The notes: a model not told the origin generated them from the letters alone. A stretch of DNA of 64,000 bases from Gemmobacter caeruleus (GCF_008271655.1 NZ_VKKX01000011.1:124001-188000); one strand, 5' to 3'; counted from the first letter of the stretch, positions 47,150 to 55,636 are shown. Numbers and translations are program-made.

Positions 47150-49105
47150 ATGGCGGCCACGGACGAGTTGATCTCGATTCCGGCGCTGCTGGCACGCAAC
47201 GTAAGGCTTTACGGGGCGCGACCGGCCTGGCGCGAAAAGGAATTCGGCATCTGGCAAAGCTGGACCTGGGCAGAGGGCGCGGCAGAGATCCGCGCGATTG
47301 CGCAGGGCTTTCTGGCGCTGGGTCTGAACCGGGGCGACCATGTCGCGGTGATCGGGCGCAACCGCCCCTCGCTCTACTGGTCGATGGTGGCGGCGCAGAT
47401 GTGCGGCGCGGTGCCGGTCCCGCTCTATCAGGACGCCGTGGCCGAAGAGATGGCCTATGTGCTGGATCACTGCGGCGCGCGCTTTGTCGTCTGCGGCGAT
47501 CAGGAGCAGGTGGACAAGGTCATCGAGGTGCAGGAGCAGATCCACCACATCGAGCAGGTCATCTATGTGGACAAGCGCGGGATGCGCAAATACGACCACA
47601 GCCGGATGAACGCGCTGGCCGATGTGGCGGCCGAGGGCAAGGCGGGGCATTTCCGCTTTGACGCCGATCTGGATGCCCGCATCGCCGAACTGGATTACGA
47701 CAGCACCTGTGTCATGCTCTATACCTCGGGCACCACGGGCAAGCCCAAGGGCGTGGTCCTGTCGAACCGCAACATCATCGAAACCTCCAAGAATTCGTCA
47801 GGCTTTGACAAGCTGCGCCCGGGTGACGACGTGCTGGCCTATCTGCCGATGGCCTGGGTCGGCGATTTCATCTTTTCGGTCGGGCAGGCGATGTGGACCG
47901 GCTTCTGCGTGAACTGCCCGGAATCGGCCGCCACCATGATGACCGACCTGCGCGAGATCGGGCCGACCTATTTCTTCGCCCCTCCGCGCGTGTTCGAGGG
48001 GCAGTTGACCCAGGTCATGATCCGCATGGAGGATGCGGGCCGCTTCAAGAAGCGGATCTTCGATCACTACATGGCGGTGGCGCGCCGCGTCGGCCCCGCC
48101 ATTCTGGACGGTCAGCCCGTCGGGCTGGGCGATCGTCTGGCCTACTGGATCGGCGACAAGCTGGTTTACGGGCCGCTGAAGAACACGCTGGGCTTCAGCC
48201 GCGTGCGCGTGGGCTATACGGCGGGCGAGGCGATCGGGCCGGAGATCTTTGATTTCTACCGCTCGCTCGGCATCAATCTCAAACAGCTTTACGGCCAGAC
48301 CGAGGCCTCGGTCTTCATCACCCAGCAGCCCGACGGGCAGGTGCGGTCGGATACGGTGGGCGTGCCCTCGCCGGGCGTCGAGGTGAAGATCGCCGAGAAT
48401 GGCGAGGTGTTCTACCGCAGCCCGGGCACCTTCATGTCTTACTACAAGAACCCCGAAAGCACCGCCTCGACCAAGGATGCCGAAGGCTGGGTCGCCACGG
48501 GGGATGCGGGATTTTTCGAAGAAAAATCGGGGCATCTGCGCATCATCGACCGCGCCAAGGATGTGGGCAAGATGGCCGATGGCAGCCTGTTCGCGCCCAA
48601 ATATGTGGAAAACAAGCTGAAATTCTACCCCAATATCCTGGAGGCCGTGGTCTTCGGCAATGGCCGCGACCGCTGCACCGCCTTCATCAATATCGACCTG
48701 ACGGCGGTCGGCAACTGGGCCGAGCGCAACAACATCGCCTATTCCAGCTATCAGGAACTGGCGGGCCATCCCCGGGTCTATGAGGCGATCAAGGCCCATG
48801 TGGAGGAGGTGAACCGCGCGGTCGCCGAAGATCCGATGCTGTCGGGGTGCCAGGTGCATCGTTTCTGCATCCTGCACAAGGAACTGGATGCCGATGATGG
48901 CGAGATGACCCGCACCCGCAAGGTGCGCCGCAACATCATCGAACAGAAATACGCCGATCTGATCGCCGGTCTCTATGACGGCTCGGACAGCGTCCATACC
49001 GAAACCGAGGTCACCTATGAGGACGGCCGCAAGGGCGCGATCCGGGCGACCGTCAAGATGATGGATGCGGCCACTGTCGCGCCGGCACAGCGGAGGGCGG
49101 CATGA
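47150..49105 (+). CDS. AMP-forming acyl-CoA synthetase (long-chain FAA1-like)
   Basis: A 651-residue ANL-superfamily ligase. The P-loop-like AMP motif YTSGTTGKPKG is at 191-201, LKQLYGQTEASVFITQQP is the A5 block and GWVATGDAGFF the A7 block with the ribose-binding Asp. RIIDRAKDVGKMADGSLFAP is the hinge region. It activates a carboxylic acid to an acyl-CoA via acyl-AMP; the FAA1-like length suggests fatty or aryl-alkyl acids. GAGGGAGG precedes the ATG at 47150. It heads the operon with livG, livH, livM, binding protein, livF and a PaaK-like ligase, and overlaps livG by four bases. Confidence 0.9.
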   Translation: MAATDELISIPALLARNVRLYGARPAWREKEFGIWQSWTWAEGAAEIRAIAQGFLALGLNRGDHVAVIGRNRPSLYWSMVAAQMCGAVPVPLYQDAVAEEMAYVLDHCGARFVVCGDQEQVDKVIEVQEQIHHIEQVIYVDKRGMRKYDHSRMNALADVAAEGKAGHFRFDADLDARIAELDYDSTCVMLYTSGTTGKPKGVVLSNRNIIETSKNSSGFDKLRPGDDVLAYLPMAWVGDFIFSVGQAMWTGFCVNCPESAATMMTDLREIGPTYFFAPPRVFEGQLTQVMIRMEDAGRFKKRIFDHYMAVARRVGPAILDGQPVGLGDRLAYWIGDKLVYGPLKNTLGFSRVRVGYTAGEAIGPEIFDFYRSLGINLKQLYGQTEASVFITQQPDGQVRSDTVGVPSPGVEVKIAENGEVFYRSPGTFMSYYKNPESTASTKDAEGWVATGDAGFFEEKSGHLRIIDRAKDVGKMADGSLFAPKYVENKLKFYPNILEAVVFGNGRDRCTAFINIDLTAVGNWAERNNIAYSSYQELAGHPRVYEAIKAHVEEVNRAVAEDPMLSGCQVHRFCILHKELDADDGEMTRTRKVRRNIIEQKYADLIAGLYDGSDSVHTETEVTYEDGRKGAIRATVKMMDAATVAPAQRRAA

Positions 49106-49917
49106 CGACCGACGAAGGCTACATGACCGCCGATGGCCGCAAGATCGGCGGCGTGCTGATGGAGATGAAGAACATCACGCTGCGCTTTGGCGGTGTGAAG
49201 GCGATCACCGATATCAGCTTTGACATCCGCGAGGGCGAGATCCGCGCGATCATCGGCCCGAACGGGGCCGGCAAATCCTCGATGCTCAATGTCATCTCGG
49301 GCTTCTATGTCCCGCAAGAGGGCGAGGTCTGGTTCCGCGGCAAGAAGCGCGCGCCGATGAAACCCTATGAGGTGGCACGCCAGGGCATCGCCCGCACCTT
49401 CCAGAACATCGCCCTGTTCGAGGGCATGTCGGTGCTGGACAATATCATGACCGGCCGGCTGACGCTGATGCAGGCGGGGCTGGCGTCGCAGGCGCTCTGG
49501 TGGGGGGCGGCGCAGCGCGAGGAAACCGCGCATCGCGAAAAGGTCGAGAAGATCATCGACTTTCTGGAAATCCAGCATATCCGCAAGACCCCGGTCGGGC
49601 GCCTGCCCTACGGTCTGAAAAAACGTGTCGAGCTGGCGCGCGCGCTGGCGGCGGAGCCGAAGCTTCTGCTGCTGGACGAGCCGATGGCCGGGATGAACGT
49701 CGAGGAGAAGGAGGACATGTGCCGCTTCATCCTGGATGTGAATGACGAATTCGGCACCACCATCGCGCTGATCGAACATGACATGGGCGTGGTGATGGAT
49801 CTGAGCGACCGCGTGGTCGTGATGGATTACGGCAAGAAGATCGGCGACGGCCCGCCCGAGGAAGTGCGCGCCAACCCGGAGGTGATCCGGGCCTATCTGG
49901 GGGTGGAACATGCCTGA
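49102..49917 (+). CDS. livG: Branched-chain-type ABC importer ATPase LivG
   Basis: A 271-residue ATPase: Walker A GPNGAGKSSMLNVISG, Q-loop in GIARTFQNIALFEGMSVLDN, a degenerate signature LPYGLKKRVELARAL (LSGG replaced by LPYG), and Walker B LLLLDEPMAGMNVEEKEDM. Its C-terminus PEVIRAYLGVEHA is typical of LivG. It pairs with LivF to power uptake of small organic anions. The overlap with the ligase stop (ATGA) and with livH (eight bases) shows tight coupling. Confidence 0.94.
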   Translation: MTTDEGYMTADGRKIGGVLMEMKNITLRFGGVKAITDISFDIREGEIRAIIGPNGAGKSSMLNVISGFYVPQEGEVWFRGKKRAPMKPYEVARQGIARTFQNIALFEGMSVLDNIMTGRLTLMQAGLASQALWWGAAQREETAHREKVEKIIDFLEIQHIRKTPVGRLPYGLKKRVELARALAAEPKLLLLDEPMAGMNVEEKEDMCRFILDVNDEFGTTIALIEHDMGVVMDLSDRVVVMDYGKKIGDGPPEEVRANPEVIRAYLGVEHA

Positions 49918-50896
49918 TCAACTGCTTTACGCGATCGAGGTCTCGCTCAATGGCCTCATGGCGGGGATCATGTATTCCCTTGTCGCACTTGGCTTCGTGC
50001 TGATCTTCAAGGCCAGCGGCATCTTCAACTATGCGCAGGGCGTGCTGGCGCTGTTTGCGGCCTTGACGCTGGTCGGGCTGCAACAGGGGCAGATCCCGTT
50101 CTCGCATGTCATCAACGCGATCTTCGGCACCGATCTGCACAGCTTTGGCTGGACGCTGCCTTCGGTCGTCGCCATCGCGCTGACCGCGCTGGTAATGGTG
50201 GGCATGGCCTGGCTGATCGAAAGGCTGGTGCTGAAACATCTGGTCAACCAGGAGCCTATCATCCTGTTCATGGCGACCATCGGCCTTGCCTATTTCCTGG
50301 AAGGGCTGGGCGATGTGATGTGGGGCGCCGATATCAAGAAGCTGGATGTCGGTCTGCCGCAGGGCATCAACGAAACGATTGACGCCGTGACCTTCAACGC
50401 CTTCGGCTATGGCTTCTTCATCGACAATCTCGACATCATCGCGGCCTTCGTCGCGGCGGCGCTGGTGCTGAGCCTGACGCTGTTCAGCCAATACACCAAA
50501 TATGGCCGCGCGCTGCGGGCGGTGGCCGACGATCACCAGGCGGCGCTGTCGGTCGGCATCTCGCTGCGATTCATCTGGGTGCTGGTCTGGTCGATTGCGG
50601 GCTTTGTCGCGCTGGTCGCGGGCATCATGTGGGGGTCCAAGTCCGGGGTGCAGTTCTCGCTCTCGCTGATCGCGCTCAAGGCGCTGCCGGTGCTGATGCT
50701 GGGCGGCTTCACCTCGATCCCCGGCGCCATCGTGGGCGGCCTGATCATCGGCATGGGCGAAAAGCTGTTCGAGTTCTTCGCCGGCCCGCTGATCGGCGGC
50801 GCGACCGAAAACTGGTTCGCCTATGTGCTGGCGCTTCTGTTCCTCGTCTTCCGGCCGCAGGGCCTGTTCGGCGAGAAGATCATCGAGAGGGTCTAG
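49910..50896 (+). CDS. livH: Branched-chain-type ABC importer permease LivH
   Basis: A 328-residue permease with about eight hydrophobic helices, starting LNGLMAGIMYSLVALGFVLI and FKASGIFNYAQGVLALFAA. It carries the LivH coupling segment GRALRAVADDHQAALSVGIS. The C-terminus has SIPGAIVGGLIIGMGEKLFE and ends FRPQGLFGEKIIERV. It forms the membrane channel with LivM. A 96-base gap with repeat copy C separates it from livM. Confidence 0.94.
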   Translation: MPDQLLYAIEVSLNGLMAGIMYSLVALGFVLIFKASGIFNYAQGVLALFAALTLVGLQQGQIPFSHVINAIFGTDLHSFGWTLPSVVAIALTALVMVGMAWLIERLVLKHLVNQEPIILFMATIGLAYFLEGLGDVMWGADIKKLDVGLPQGINETIDAVTFNAFGYGFFIDNLDIIAAFVAAALVLSLTLFSQYTKYGRALRAVADDHQAALSVGISLRFIWVLVWSIAGFVALVAGIMWGSKSGVQFSLSLIALKALPVLMLGGFTSIPGAIVGGLIIGMGEKLFEFFAGPLIGGATENWFAYVLALLFLVFRPQGLFGEKIIERV

Positions 50897-50920
50897 CCAT
50901 GCGCCCTGCGAGGATCGTGT

Positions 50921-50969
50921 TTCGGGGGCCAGCCCCCAAACCCCCGGGATATCTGGAAAAAGACGAAAG
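50921..50969. repeat. Rhodobacteral intergenic repeat, copy C (reverse orientation)
   Basis: A diverged, inverted member of the family at 8901 and 31812: a GGGGG-CCAG-CCCCC hairpin (50924-50937), then a C/G run and GGGATATCTGGAAAAAGACG (50946-50965). Against the reverse complement of copy A, about 17 of 25 bases match around GGATAT..GA..AG. It lies between livH and livM and ends about 23 bases before the livM start. Confidence 0.6.
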
Positions 50970-50992
50970 CGGAAAAAGGGAGGGCGTGACCA

Positions 50993-52069
50993 ATGCTGTA
51001 TCGTGAAGCCGGCGATTTCAAGACCAGCTATGTCAAGGATAGCCAGACCTTTCCGATCAAGGCGGACCGGATGGCCTATTTCGCCCTGCTGGCGGTGGCC
51101 TTTGGCGTGGTGCCCTTTCTGATCAACGACTACTGGGCGAATGCGGTTTTCGTGCCCTTCCTGATCTATGCGATCGCGGCGATCGGGCTGAACATCCTGA
51201 CCGGCTATTGCGGTCAGGTGAGCCTGGGGACCGGCGGTTTCATGGCCGTCGGCGCCTATGCGGTCTACAAGCTGATGACCACCTTTCCCGATGTGCCGAT
51301 CCTGATCCATGTGCTGCTGGCGGGAGGCGTCACGGCCATTGTGGGCGTGCTGTTCGGTTTGCCTTCGCTGCGGATCAAGGGGTTCTACCTGGCGGTGGCG
51401 ACGCTGGCCGCGCAGTTCTTTCTGGTCTGGCTGTTCAACAAGGTGCCGTGGTTCTACAACTATTCCGCCTCGGGGCAGATCACCGCGCCGGAACGCACGA
51501 TGTTCGGCATCGCCGTCACCGGGGCCAGCACGCCGGCCTGGGCCAAATATCTGTTCTGCCTCGTGATTTTGGTGGCGCTGGCCTGGCTGGCGCGGAACCT
51601 GACGCGCGGCATGATCGGGCGCAAATGGATGGCGATCCGTGACATGGACATCGCGGCCGAGATCATCGGGGTGAACCCGCTGACCACCAAGCTGTCGGCC
51701 TTTGCCGTGTCGTCCTTCTTCATCGGGGTGTCCGGGGCGCTGTTCTTTGCCGTCTATCTGGGCGCGGCCGAGGTGGGCGAGGCCTTCGGCATCAACAAGA
51801 GCTTTCTGATCCTGTTCATGGTCATCATCGGCGGCCTTGGCTCGATGTTCGGCTCGTTTGCCGGGGCGGCCTTTCTGGTGCTGCTGCCGGTGCTGCTCAA
51901 GAACGTGCTGGTGGGGGGCCTTGGCTGGCCCACCGATCTGGCGGCCCATATCGAACTGATGATCGTGGGCGGCCTCATCATCGTCTTCCTGATCCTGGAG
52001 CCGCACGGGCTGGCCCAGCTCTGGCGGGTCGCGAAGGAGAAGCTGCGCCTTTGGCCCTTCCCGCACTGA
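50993..52069 (+). CDS. livM: Branched-chain-type ABC importer permease LivM
   Basis: A 358-residue permease with eight to ten helices, including AVFVPFLIYAIAAIGLNILT and GYCGQVSLGTGGFMAVGAYA (the LivM signature), the coupling segment RKWMAIRDMDIAAEIIGVNP, and a C-terminus GLAQLWRVAKEKLRLWPFPH. The hydrophilic start (MLYREAGDFKTSYVKDSQTF) is longer than in E. coli LivM. AGGGAGG lies nine bases before the ATG, immediately after repeat copy C. Confidence 0.93.
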   Translation: MLYREAGDFKTSYVKDSQTFPIKADRMAYFALLAVAFGVVPFLINDYWANAVFVPFLIYAIAAIGLNILTGYCGQVSLGTGGFMAVGAYAVYKLMTTFPDVPILIHVLLAGGVTAIVGVLFGLPSLRIKGFYLAVATLAAQFFLVWLFNKVPWFYNYSASGQITAPERTMFGIAVTGASTPAWAKYLFCLVILVALAWLARNLTRGMIGRKWMAIRDMDIAAEIIGVNPLTTKLSAFAVSSFFIGVSGALFFAVYLGAAEVGEAFGINKSFLILFMVIIGGLGSMFGSFAGAAFLVLLPVLLKNVLVGGLGWPTDLAAHIELMIVGGLIIVFLILEPHGLAQLWRVAKEKLRLWPFPH

Positions 52070-52093
52070 GGCGGGGCGGGCCAGACAAAAGAC

Positions 52094-52115
52094 CCCGGCG
52101 CGGGGAGGCGCCGGG
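52094..52115 (+). promoter_or_regulatory. Hairpin upstream of the substrate-binding-protein gene
   Basis: CCCGGCGC (52094-52101), loop GGGGAG, GCGCCGGG (52108-52115): a perfect eight-pair stem 25 bases before the start codon at 52140 and ahead of the GGGAG ribosome-binding site. No T-run. Probably a 5' stabilising structure or processing point. Confidence 0.55.
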
Positions 52116-52139
52116 ACATATCAACCGGGAGAGAACCAT

Positions 52140-53429
52140 ATGAAAAAGACCTTCACCATGCTGGCGGCGGCGGCGATCGCGGCCACCACGGCGGCCCCGG
52201 CACTGGCCGATCTGGTGGTGCCGAACCTGAGCTACCGCACCGGCCCCTTTGCGGCGGGCGGGATCCCCTATGCCGACGGCTTCAACGACTATTTCACCCT
52301 GCTGAACGAACGCGATGGCGGCATCGGCGGTGAGAAGGTCGTCGTGCCGGAATGCGAGACCGCCTATAACACCGAAAAGGGCGTGGAATGCTATGAGGCG
52401 ACCAAGGGCCAGGGCGCGCTGGTCTACAACCCGCTTTCGACCGGCATCACCTATCAGCTGATCCCCAAGGTCTCGGCCGATGGTATCCCGCTTTACACCC
52501 CCGGCTATGGCCGCACCTCGGCCGCCAACGGCAAGATCTTCCAATGGGTGTTCAATTACCCGGCGAATTACTGGGATGGCGCCAGCGTGGCGGTCAAGCA
52601 TCTGCTGGATCAGAACGGCGGCAATCTGGAAGGCAAGAAGATCGCGCTGCTCTACCACAACTCCGCCTATGGCAAGGAGCCGATCCGCACCCTGCAAGAG
52701 CTGTCCAAGAAGCATGGCTTCACGCTGAGCGAGATCCCGATCGACAGCCCCGGCCAGGAGCAGAAAAGCCAGTGGCTGCAAGTGCGCCGCGACAAGCCGG
52801 ATTATGTGCTGTTCTGGGGCTGGGGCGTGATGAACTCGGTCGCCGTGCAAGAGGCCGCGAATATCCGCTTCCCGATGGAGAACTTCATCGGCATCTGGTG
52901 GTCGGGGTCGGAAAATGACGTGCTGCCGGCGGGCGATGGCGCCAATGGCTACAAGGCGCTGACCTTCAACGGCGTGGGCGGCGATTATCCGGTCTATGCC
53001 GACCTCAAGAAATACGTCTTCGACGCCGGCAAGGCTAGCGGCGCGGGCGACCAGAGCGGCTCGGTGATCTATTCGCGGGGCATGTATGCTGCGGTCATCA
53101 TCTCCGAGGCGATCCGCAAGGCGCAGGAACTGGCTGGCACGCCCAAGGTGAATGCCGCGCAGGTGCGTGACGGGTTCGAGGCGCTGGAAATCACCGATGC
53201 GCGTCTGGAAGAACTGGGGCTGAAAGGCTTTGGTCAGGCCTTCGCGGCGTCCTGCGGCGATCACGGCGGCGCCGGTGGTGCGATGGTGCAGCAATGGGAT
53301 GCGGCGGCGAAGAAATGGAACCTGATCTCGGGCTTCATCGAGCCGGATCACGAGGTGCTTGACCCGCTGGTGGCCGAAGATTCGGCGGCTTTCGCGGCCG
53401 AGAACAACATCGCGGAACGCTGCAACTGA
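52140..53429 (+). CDS. ABC importer substrate-binding protein (branched-chain/aromatic type)
   Basis: A 429-residue periplasmic protein with a signal peptide (MKKTFTMLAAAAIAATTAAP, cut near residue 23 before DLVVPNLSYRTG). It is of the Peripla_BP_6 type: ECETAYNTEKGVECYE, IPLYTPGYGRTSAANG, KKIALLYHNSAYGKEP. The end, EDSAAFAAENNIAERCN, has a terminal Cys that may pair with an earlier one. The length and the lack of LivJ-like amino-acid ligand motifs (the Glu/Ser pattern) point to a non-amino-acid ligand; homologues sit beside CoA ligases. The ligand is unknown. Hairpins bracket the gene. Confidence 0.9.
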   Translation: MKKTFTMLAAAAIAATTAAPALADLVVPNLSYRTGPFAAGGIPYADGFNDYFTLLNERDGGIGGEKVVVPECETAYNTEKGVECYEATKGQGALVYNPLSTGITYQLIPKVSADGIPLYTPGYGRTSAANGKIFQWVFNYPANYWDGASVAVKHLLDQNGGNLEGKKIALLYHNSAYGKEPIRTLQELSKKHGFTLSEIPIDSPGQEQKSQWLQVRRDKPDYVLFWGWGVMNSVAVQEAANIRFPMENFIGIWWSGSENDVLPAGDGANGYKALTFNGVGGDYPVYADLKKYVFDAGKASGAGDQSGSVIYSRGMYAAVIISEAIRKAQELAGTPKVNAAQVRDGFEALEITDARLEELGLKGFGQAFAASCGDHGGAGGAMVQQWDAAAKKWNLISGFIEPDHEVLDPLVAEDSAAFAAENNIAERCN

Positions 53430-53436
53430 TCCGGGT

Positions 53437-53462
53437 GCGGGGCGCCTTGCGGGGCGCCCCGC
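53437..53462 (+). terminator. Strong hairpin after the substrate-binding-protein gene
   Basis: GCGGGGCGCC (53437-53446), loop TTGCGG, GGCGCCCCGC (53453-53462): a ten-pair GC stem, eight bases after the stop codon and without T-run. It probably protects the 3' end of the binding-protein mRNA or causes partial termination before livF. Confidence 0.6.
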
Positions 53463-53501
53463 CCATCCAAGTTTTCGCCATCCTGTCCGAAGGCCACAGC
53501 C

Positions 53502-54350
53502 ATGCTCGACGTGACCCAGACCGCCCCCGTGACCCAGCCCGCCACCGGCGAGACGCTGCTTGAGGTGAACAATATCGAGGTGATCTACAATCACGTCATC
53601 CTCGTGCTGAAAGGCGTCAGCCTTTTGGTGCCCAAGGGCGGCATCACCGCGCTTCTGGGCGGTAATGGCGCGGGCAAGACCACCACGCTCAAGGCGATTT
53701 CCAACCTGCTGCATTCCGAACGCGGCGAGGTGACCAAGGGCCAGATCCTGTATCGCGGGCAAAGCGTGCAGGCGCTGAACCCGGCCGAGCTGGTCAAGCG
53801 CGGCGTCATTCAGGTGATGGAAGGGCGGCATTGCTTTGAACACCTGACGGTGGAGGAAAACCTGCTGACCGGCGCCTATACGCGCGGCGATGGTGCCGGC
53901 GCGATCAATGCCGATCTGGAAATGGTCTACACTTACTTTCCGCGCCTCAAGGAACGCCGCAAATCGCAGGCGGGCTATACCTCGGGCGGGGAACAGCAGA
54001 TGGTCGCCATGGGGCGCGCGCTGATGTCGCGGCCCGAGATGATCCTGCTGGACGAACCTTCGATGGGTCTGGCGCCGCAACTGGTGGAACAGATCTTCGA
54101 GATCGTGAAGGCGGTGAATGCCGGCGAAGGGGTGACCTTCCTGCTGGCCGAACAGAACACCAATGTCGCGCTGCGCTATGCCCATACCGGCTATATCCTG
54201 GAAAGCGGCCGCGTGGTGATGGAGGGCAGCGCCCAGGATCTGCGCGAGAATCCCGATGTGAAGGAATTCTACCTCGGCATGTCCGACAAGGGGCGCAAGT
54301 CCTTCCGCGACGTGCGCAGCTATCGCCGCCGCAAGCGGTGGCTGGCATGA
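53502..54350 (+). CDS. livF: Branched-chain-type ABC importer ATPase LivF
   Basis: A 282-residue ATPase: Walker A LGGNGAGKTTTLKAIS, signature TSGGEQQMVAMGRAL, Walker B MILLDEPSMGLAPQLVEQI and the H-loop region with Gln in LLAEQNTNVAL. It is about 45 residues longer than typical LivF (about 235). There is a ~18-residue N-terminal extension and a basic C-terminal tail (KSFRDVRSYRRRKRWLA). GGCCACAGCC precedes the ATG; a second start just inside the frame is possible. It follows the binding-protein hairpin by 39 bases. Confidence 0.93.
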   Translation: MLDVTQTAPVTQPATGETLLEVNNIEVIYNHVILVLKGVSLLVPKGGITALLGGNGAGKTTTLKAISNLLHSERGEVTKGQILYRGQSVQALNPAELVKRGVIQVMEGRHCFEHLTVEENLLTGAYTRGDGAGAINADLEMVYTYFPRLKERRKSQAGYTSGGEQQMVAMGRALMSRPEMILLDEPSMGLAPQLVEQIFEIVKAVNAGEGVTFLLAEQNTNVALRYAHTGYILESGRVVMEGSAQDLRENPDVKEFYLGMSDKGRKSFRDVRSYRRRKRWLA

Positions 54351-54364
54351 AGGGGGAAACCGCG

Positions 54365-55579
54365 ATGTCGCATTTCGATGCCCTGGAAACCCGATCCGCC
54401 GATCAGCGCGCCGCCGATCTGGCGCGCGACCTGCCGGCGCTGATCGCCCATGCGCAGACCGCGCCTGCCATGGCGGCAAGCCTTGCCGGCGTCGATCCGC
54501 GCGCGATCACCAGCCTGGCCGCGCTGGCGGCCTTGCCGGTGATCCGCAAGGCCGATCTGTCGGGCGCGCAAAAGGCCGCGCCGCCGCTGGGGGGCTTTTT
54601 GCCGGCGGGTGGCGGCTTCGACCATGTGTTCCAGTCGCCGGGGCCGATCTATGAAATCGGTCGGACCAGTGCCGACTGGTGGCGCATGGGGCGGTTCCTG
54701 CATGCCTGTGGCGTGGGGCCGGGCGATATCGTGCAGAACTGCTTTGGCTATCACCTGACGCCGGCGGGGATGATCTTTGAAAGCGGCGTGCGGGCCGTGG
54801 GGGCGGCGGTCTTGCCCGCCGGCACCGGCCAGACCGACCTTCAGGTGCGCGCGGCCGCCGATATTGGCACCACGGCCTATGCCGGCACGCCCGATTACCT
54901 CAAGGTCATCCTCGACCGTGCGGATGAGATGGGCGAGCGGCTGAAGATCACCCGCGCCGCTGTCGGGGGCGGGGCGCTGTTTCCGTCGCTGCGCCAGGAA
55001 TATGCCGATCGCGGCATCCTGTGCCTGCAATGCTATGCCACCGCCGATCTGGGCAATATCGCCTATGAAAGCCCCGCGCAGGAAGGCATGATCCTGGACG
55101 AAGGCGTGATCGTGGAGATCGTGCGCCCCGGCACCGGCGATCCGGTCCCGCTGGGCGAGGTGGGCGAGGTGGTGGTGACCACGCTGAACCGCGACTACCC
55201 GCTGGTGCGCTTTGCCACCGGCGATCTGTCGGCGCTGATGCCGGGGGTTTCGCCCTGCGGGCGCACCAATCTGCGCATACGCGGCTGGCTGGGTCGCGCC
55301 GACCAGACCACCAAGATCAAGGGCATGTTCGTGCGCCCCGAACAGGTGGCCGAATTCGTCGCCCGGCACGAGGAGGTCAGCCGCGCCCGCGTCATCGCCA
55401 CGCGCGAGGGCGAGATGGACGCGATGACCGTGCAGGTGGAAAGCCGCGCCTCCAACCCCGCGCTCTATGAAGGCTCGGTGCTGGAAACGCTGAAACTGCG
55501 CGGCCGGATCGAGATCGTGGCGCCGGGCAGTCTGCCCAATGACGGCAAGGTCATCGAAGACCGCCGCAGCTATGGCTGA
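54365..55579 (+). CDS. Phenylacetate-CoA ligase (PaaK)-like protein
   Basis: A 404-residue ANL-type ligase of the PaaK group, starting SHFDALETRSADQRAADLAR. The core shows HVFQSPGPIYEIGRTSADWW, QNCFGYHLTPAGMIFESGVR, TTAYAGTPDYLKVI and LVRFATGDLSALM; the end GSLPNDGKVIEDRRSYG has the A10 lysine region. The usual Ser/Thr/Gly-rich AMP loop (SSGTTG in PaaK) reads FQSPGPIYE here, so ATP chemistry may be altered. AGGGGG before the ATG at 54365 decided the start; an ATG at 54347 overlaps livF (ATGA). It closes the ligase/importer operon and is followed by a terminator. Confidence 0.87.
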   Translation: MSHFDALETRSADQRAADLARDLPALIAHAQTAPAMAASLAGVDPRAITSLAALAALPVIRKADLSGAQKAAPPLGGFLPAGGGFDHVFQSPGPIYEIGRTSADWWRMGRFLHACGVGPGDIVQNCFGYHLTPAGMIFESGVRAVGAAVLPAGTGQTDLQVRAAADIGTTAYAGTPDYLKVILDRADEMGERLKITRAAVGGGALFPSLRQEYADRGILCLQCYATADLGNIAYESPAQEGMILDEGVIVEIVRPGTGDPVPLGEVGEVVVTTLNRDYPLVRFATGDLSALMPGVSPCGRTNLRIRGWLGRADQTTKIKGMFVRPEQVAEFVARHEEVSRARVIATREGEMDAMTVQVESRASNPALYEGSVLETLKLRGRIEIVAPGSLPNDGKVIEDRRSYG

Positions 55580-55606
55580 GCGCAGCGTTCCTTCCCCCTG
55601 AAACCT

Positions 55607-55636
55607 GCCGCGTTCCGCAAGGGGCGCGGCCTTTTT
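55607..55636 (+). terminator. Terminator of the ligase/importer operon
   Basis: GCCGCG (55607-55612) and CGCGGC (55625-55630) with inner CC-GCAA-GG pairing, followed by CTTTTT: a typical intrinsic terminator 27 bases after the last stop codon. Confidence 0.85.

Noticed and set aside
48505-48532. AT-rich palindrome GATTTTTC-GAA-GAAAAATC as a third terminator
   Set aside because: It lies inside the acyl-CoA synthetase reading frame and encodes an acceptable FFEEKSG loop; a terminator there would truncate the gene. Kept only as a comparison.
49727-54479. Long minus-strand frames opposite the liv genes
   Set aside because: They mirror the biased third positions of the real plus-strand genes and yield low-complexity His/Arg/Gln-rich products.
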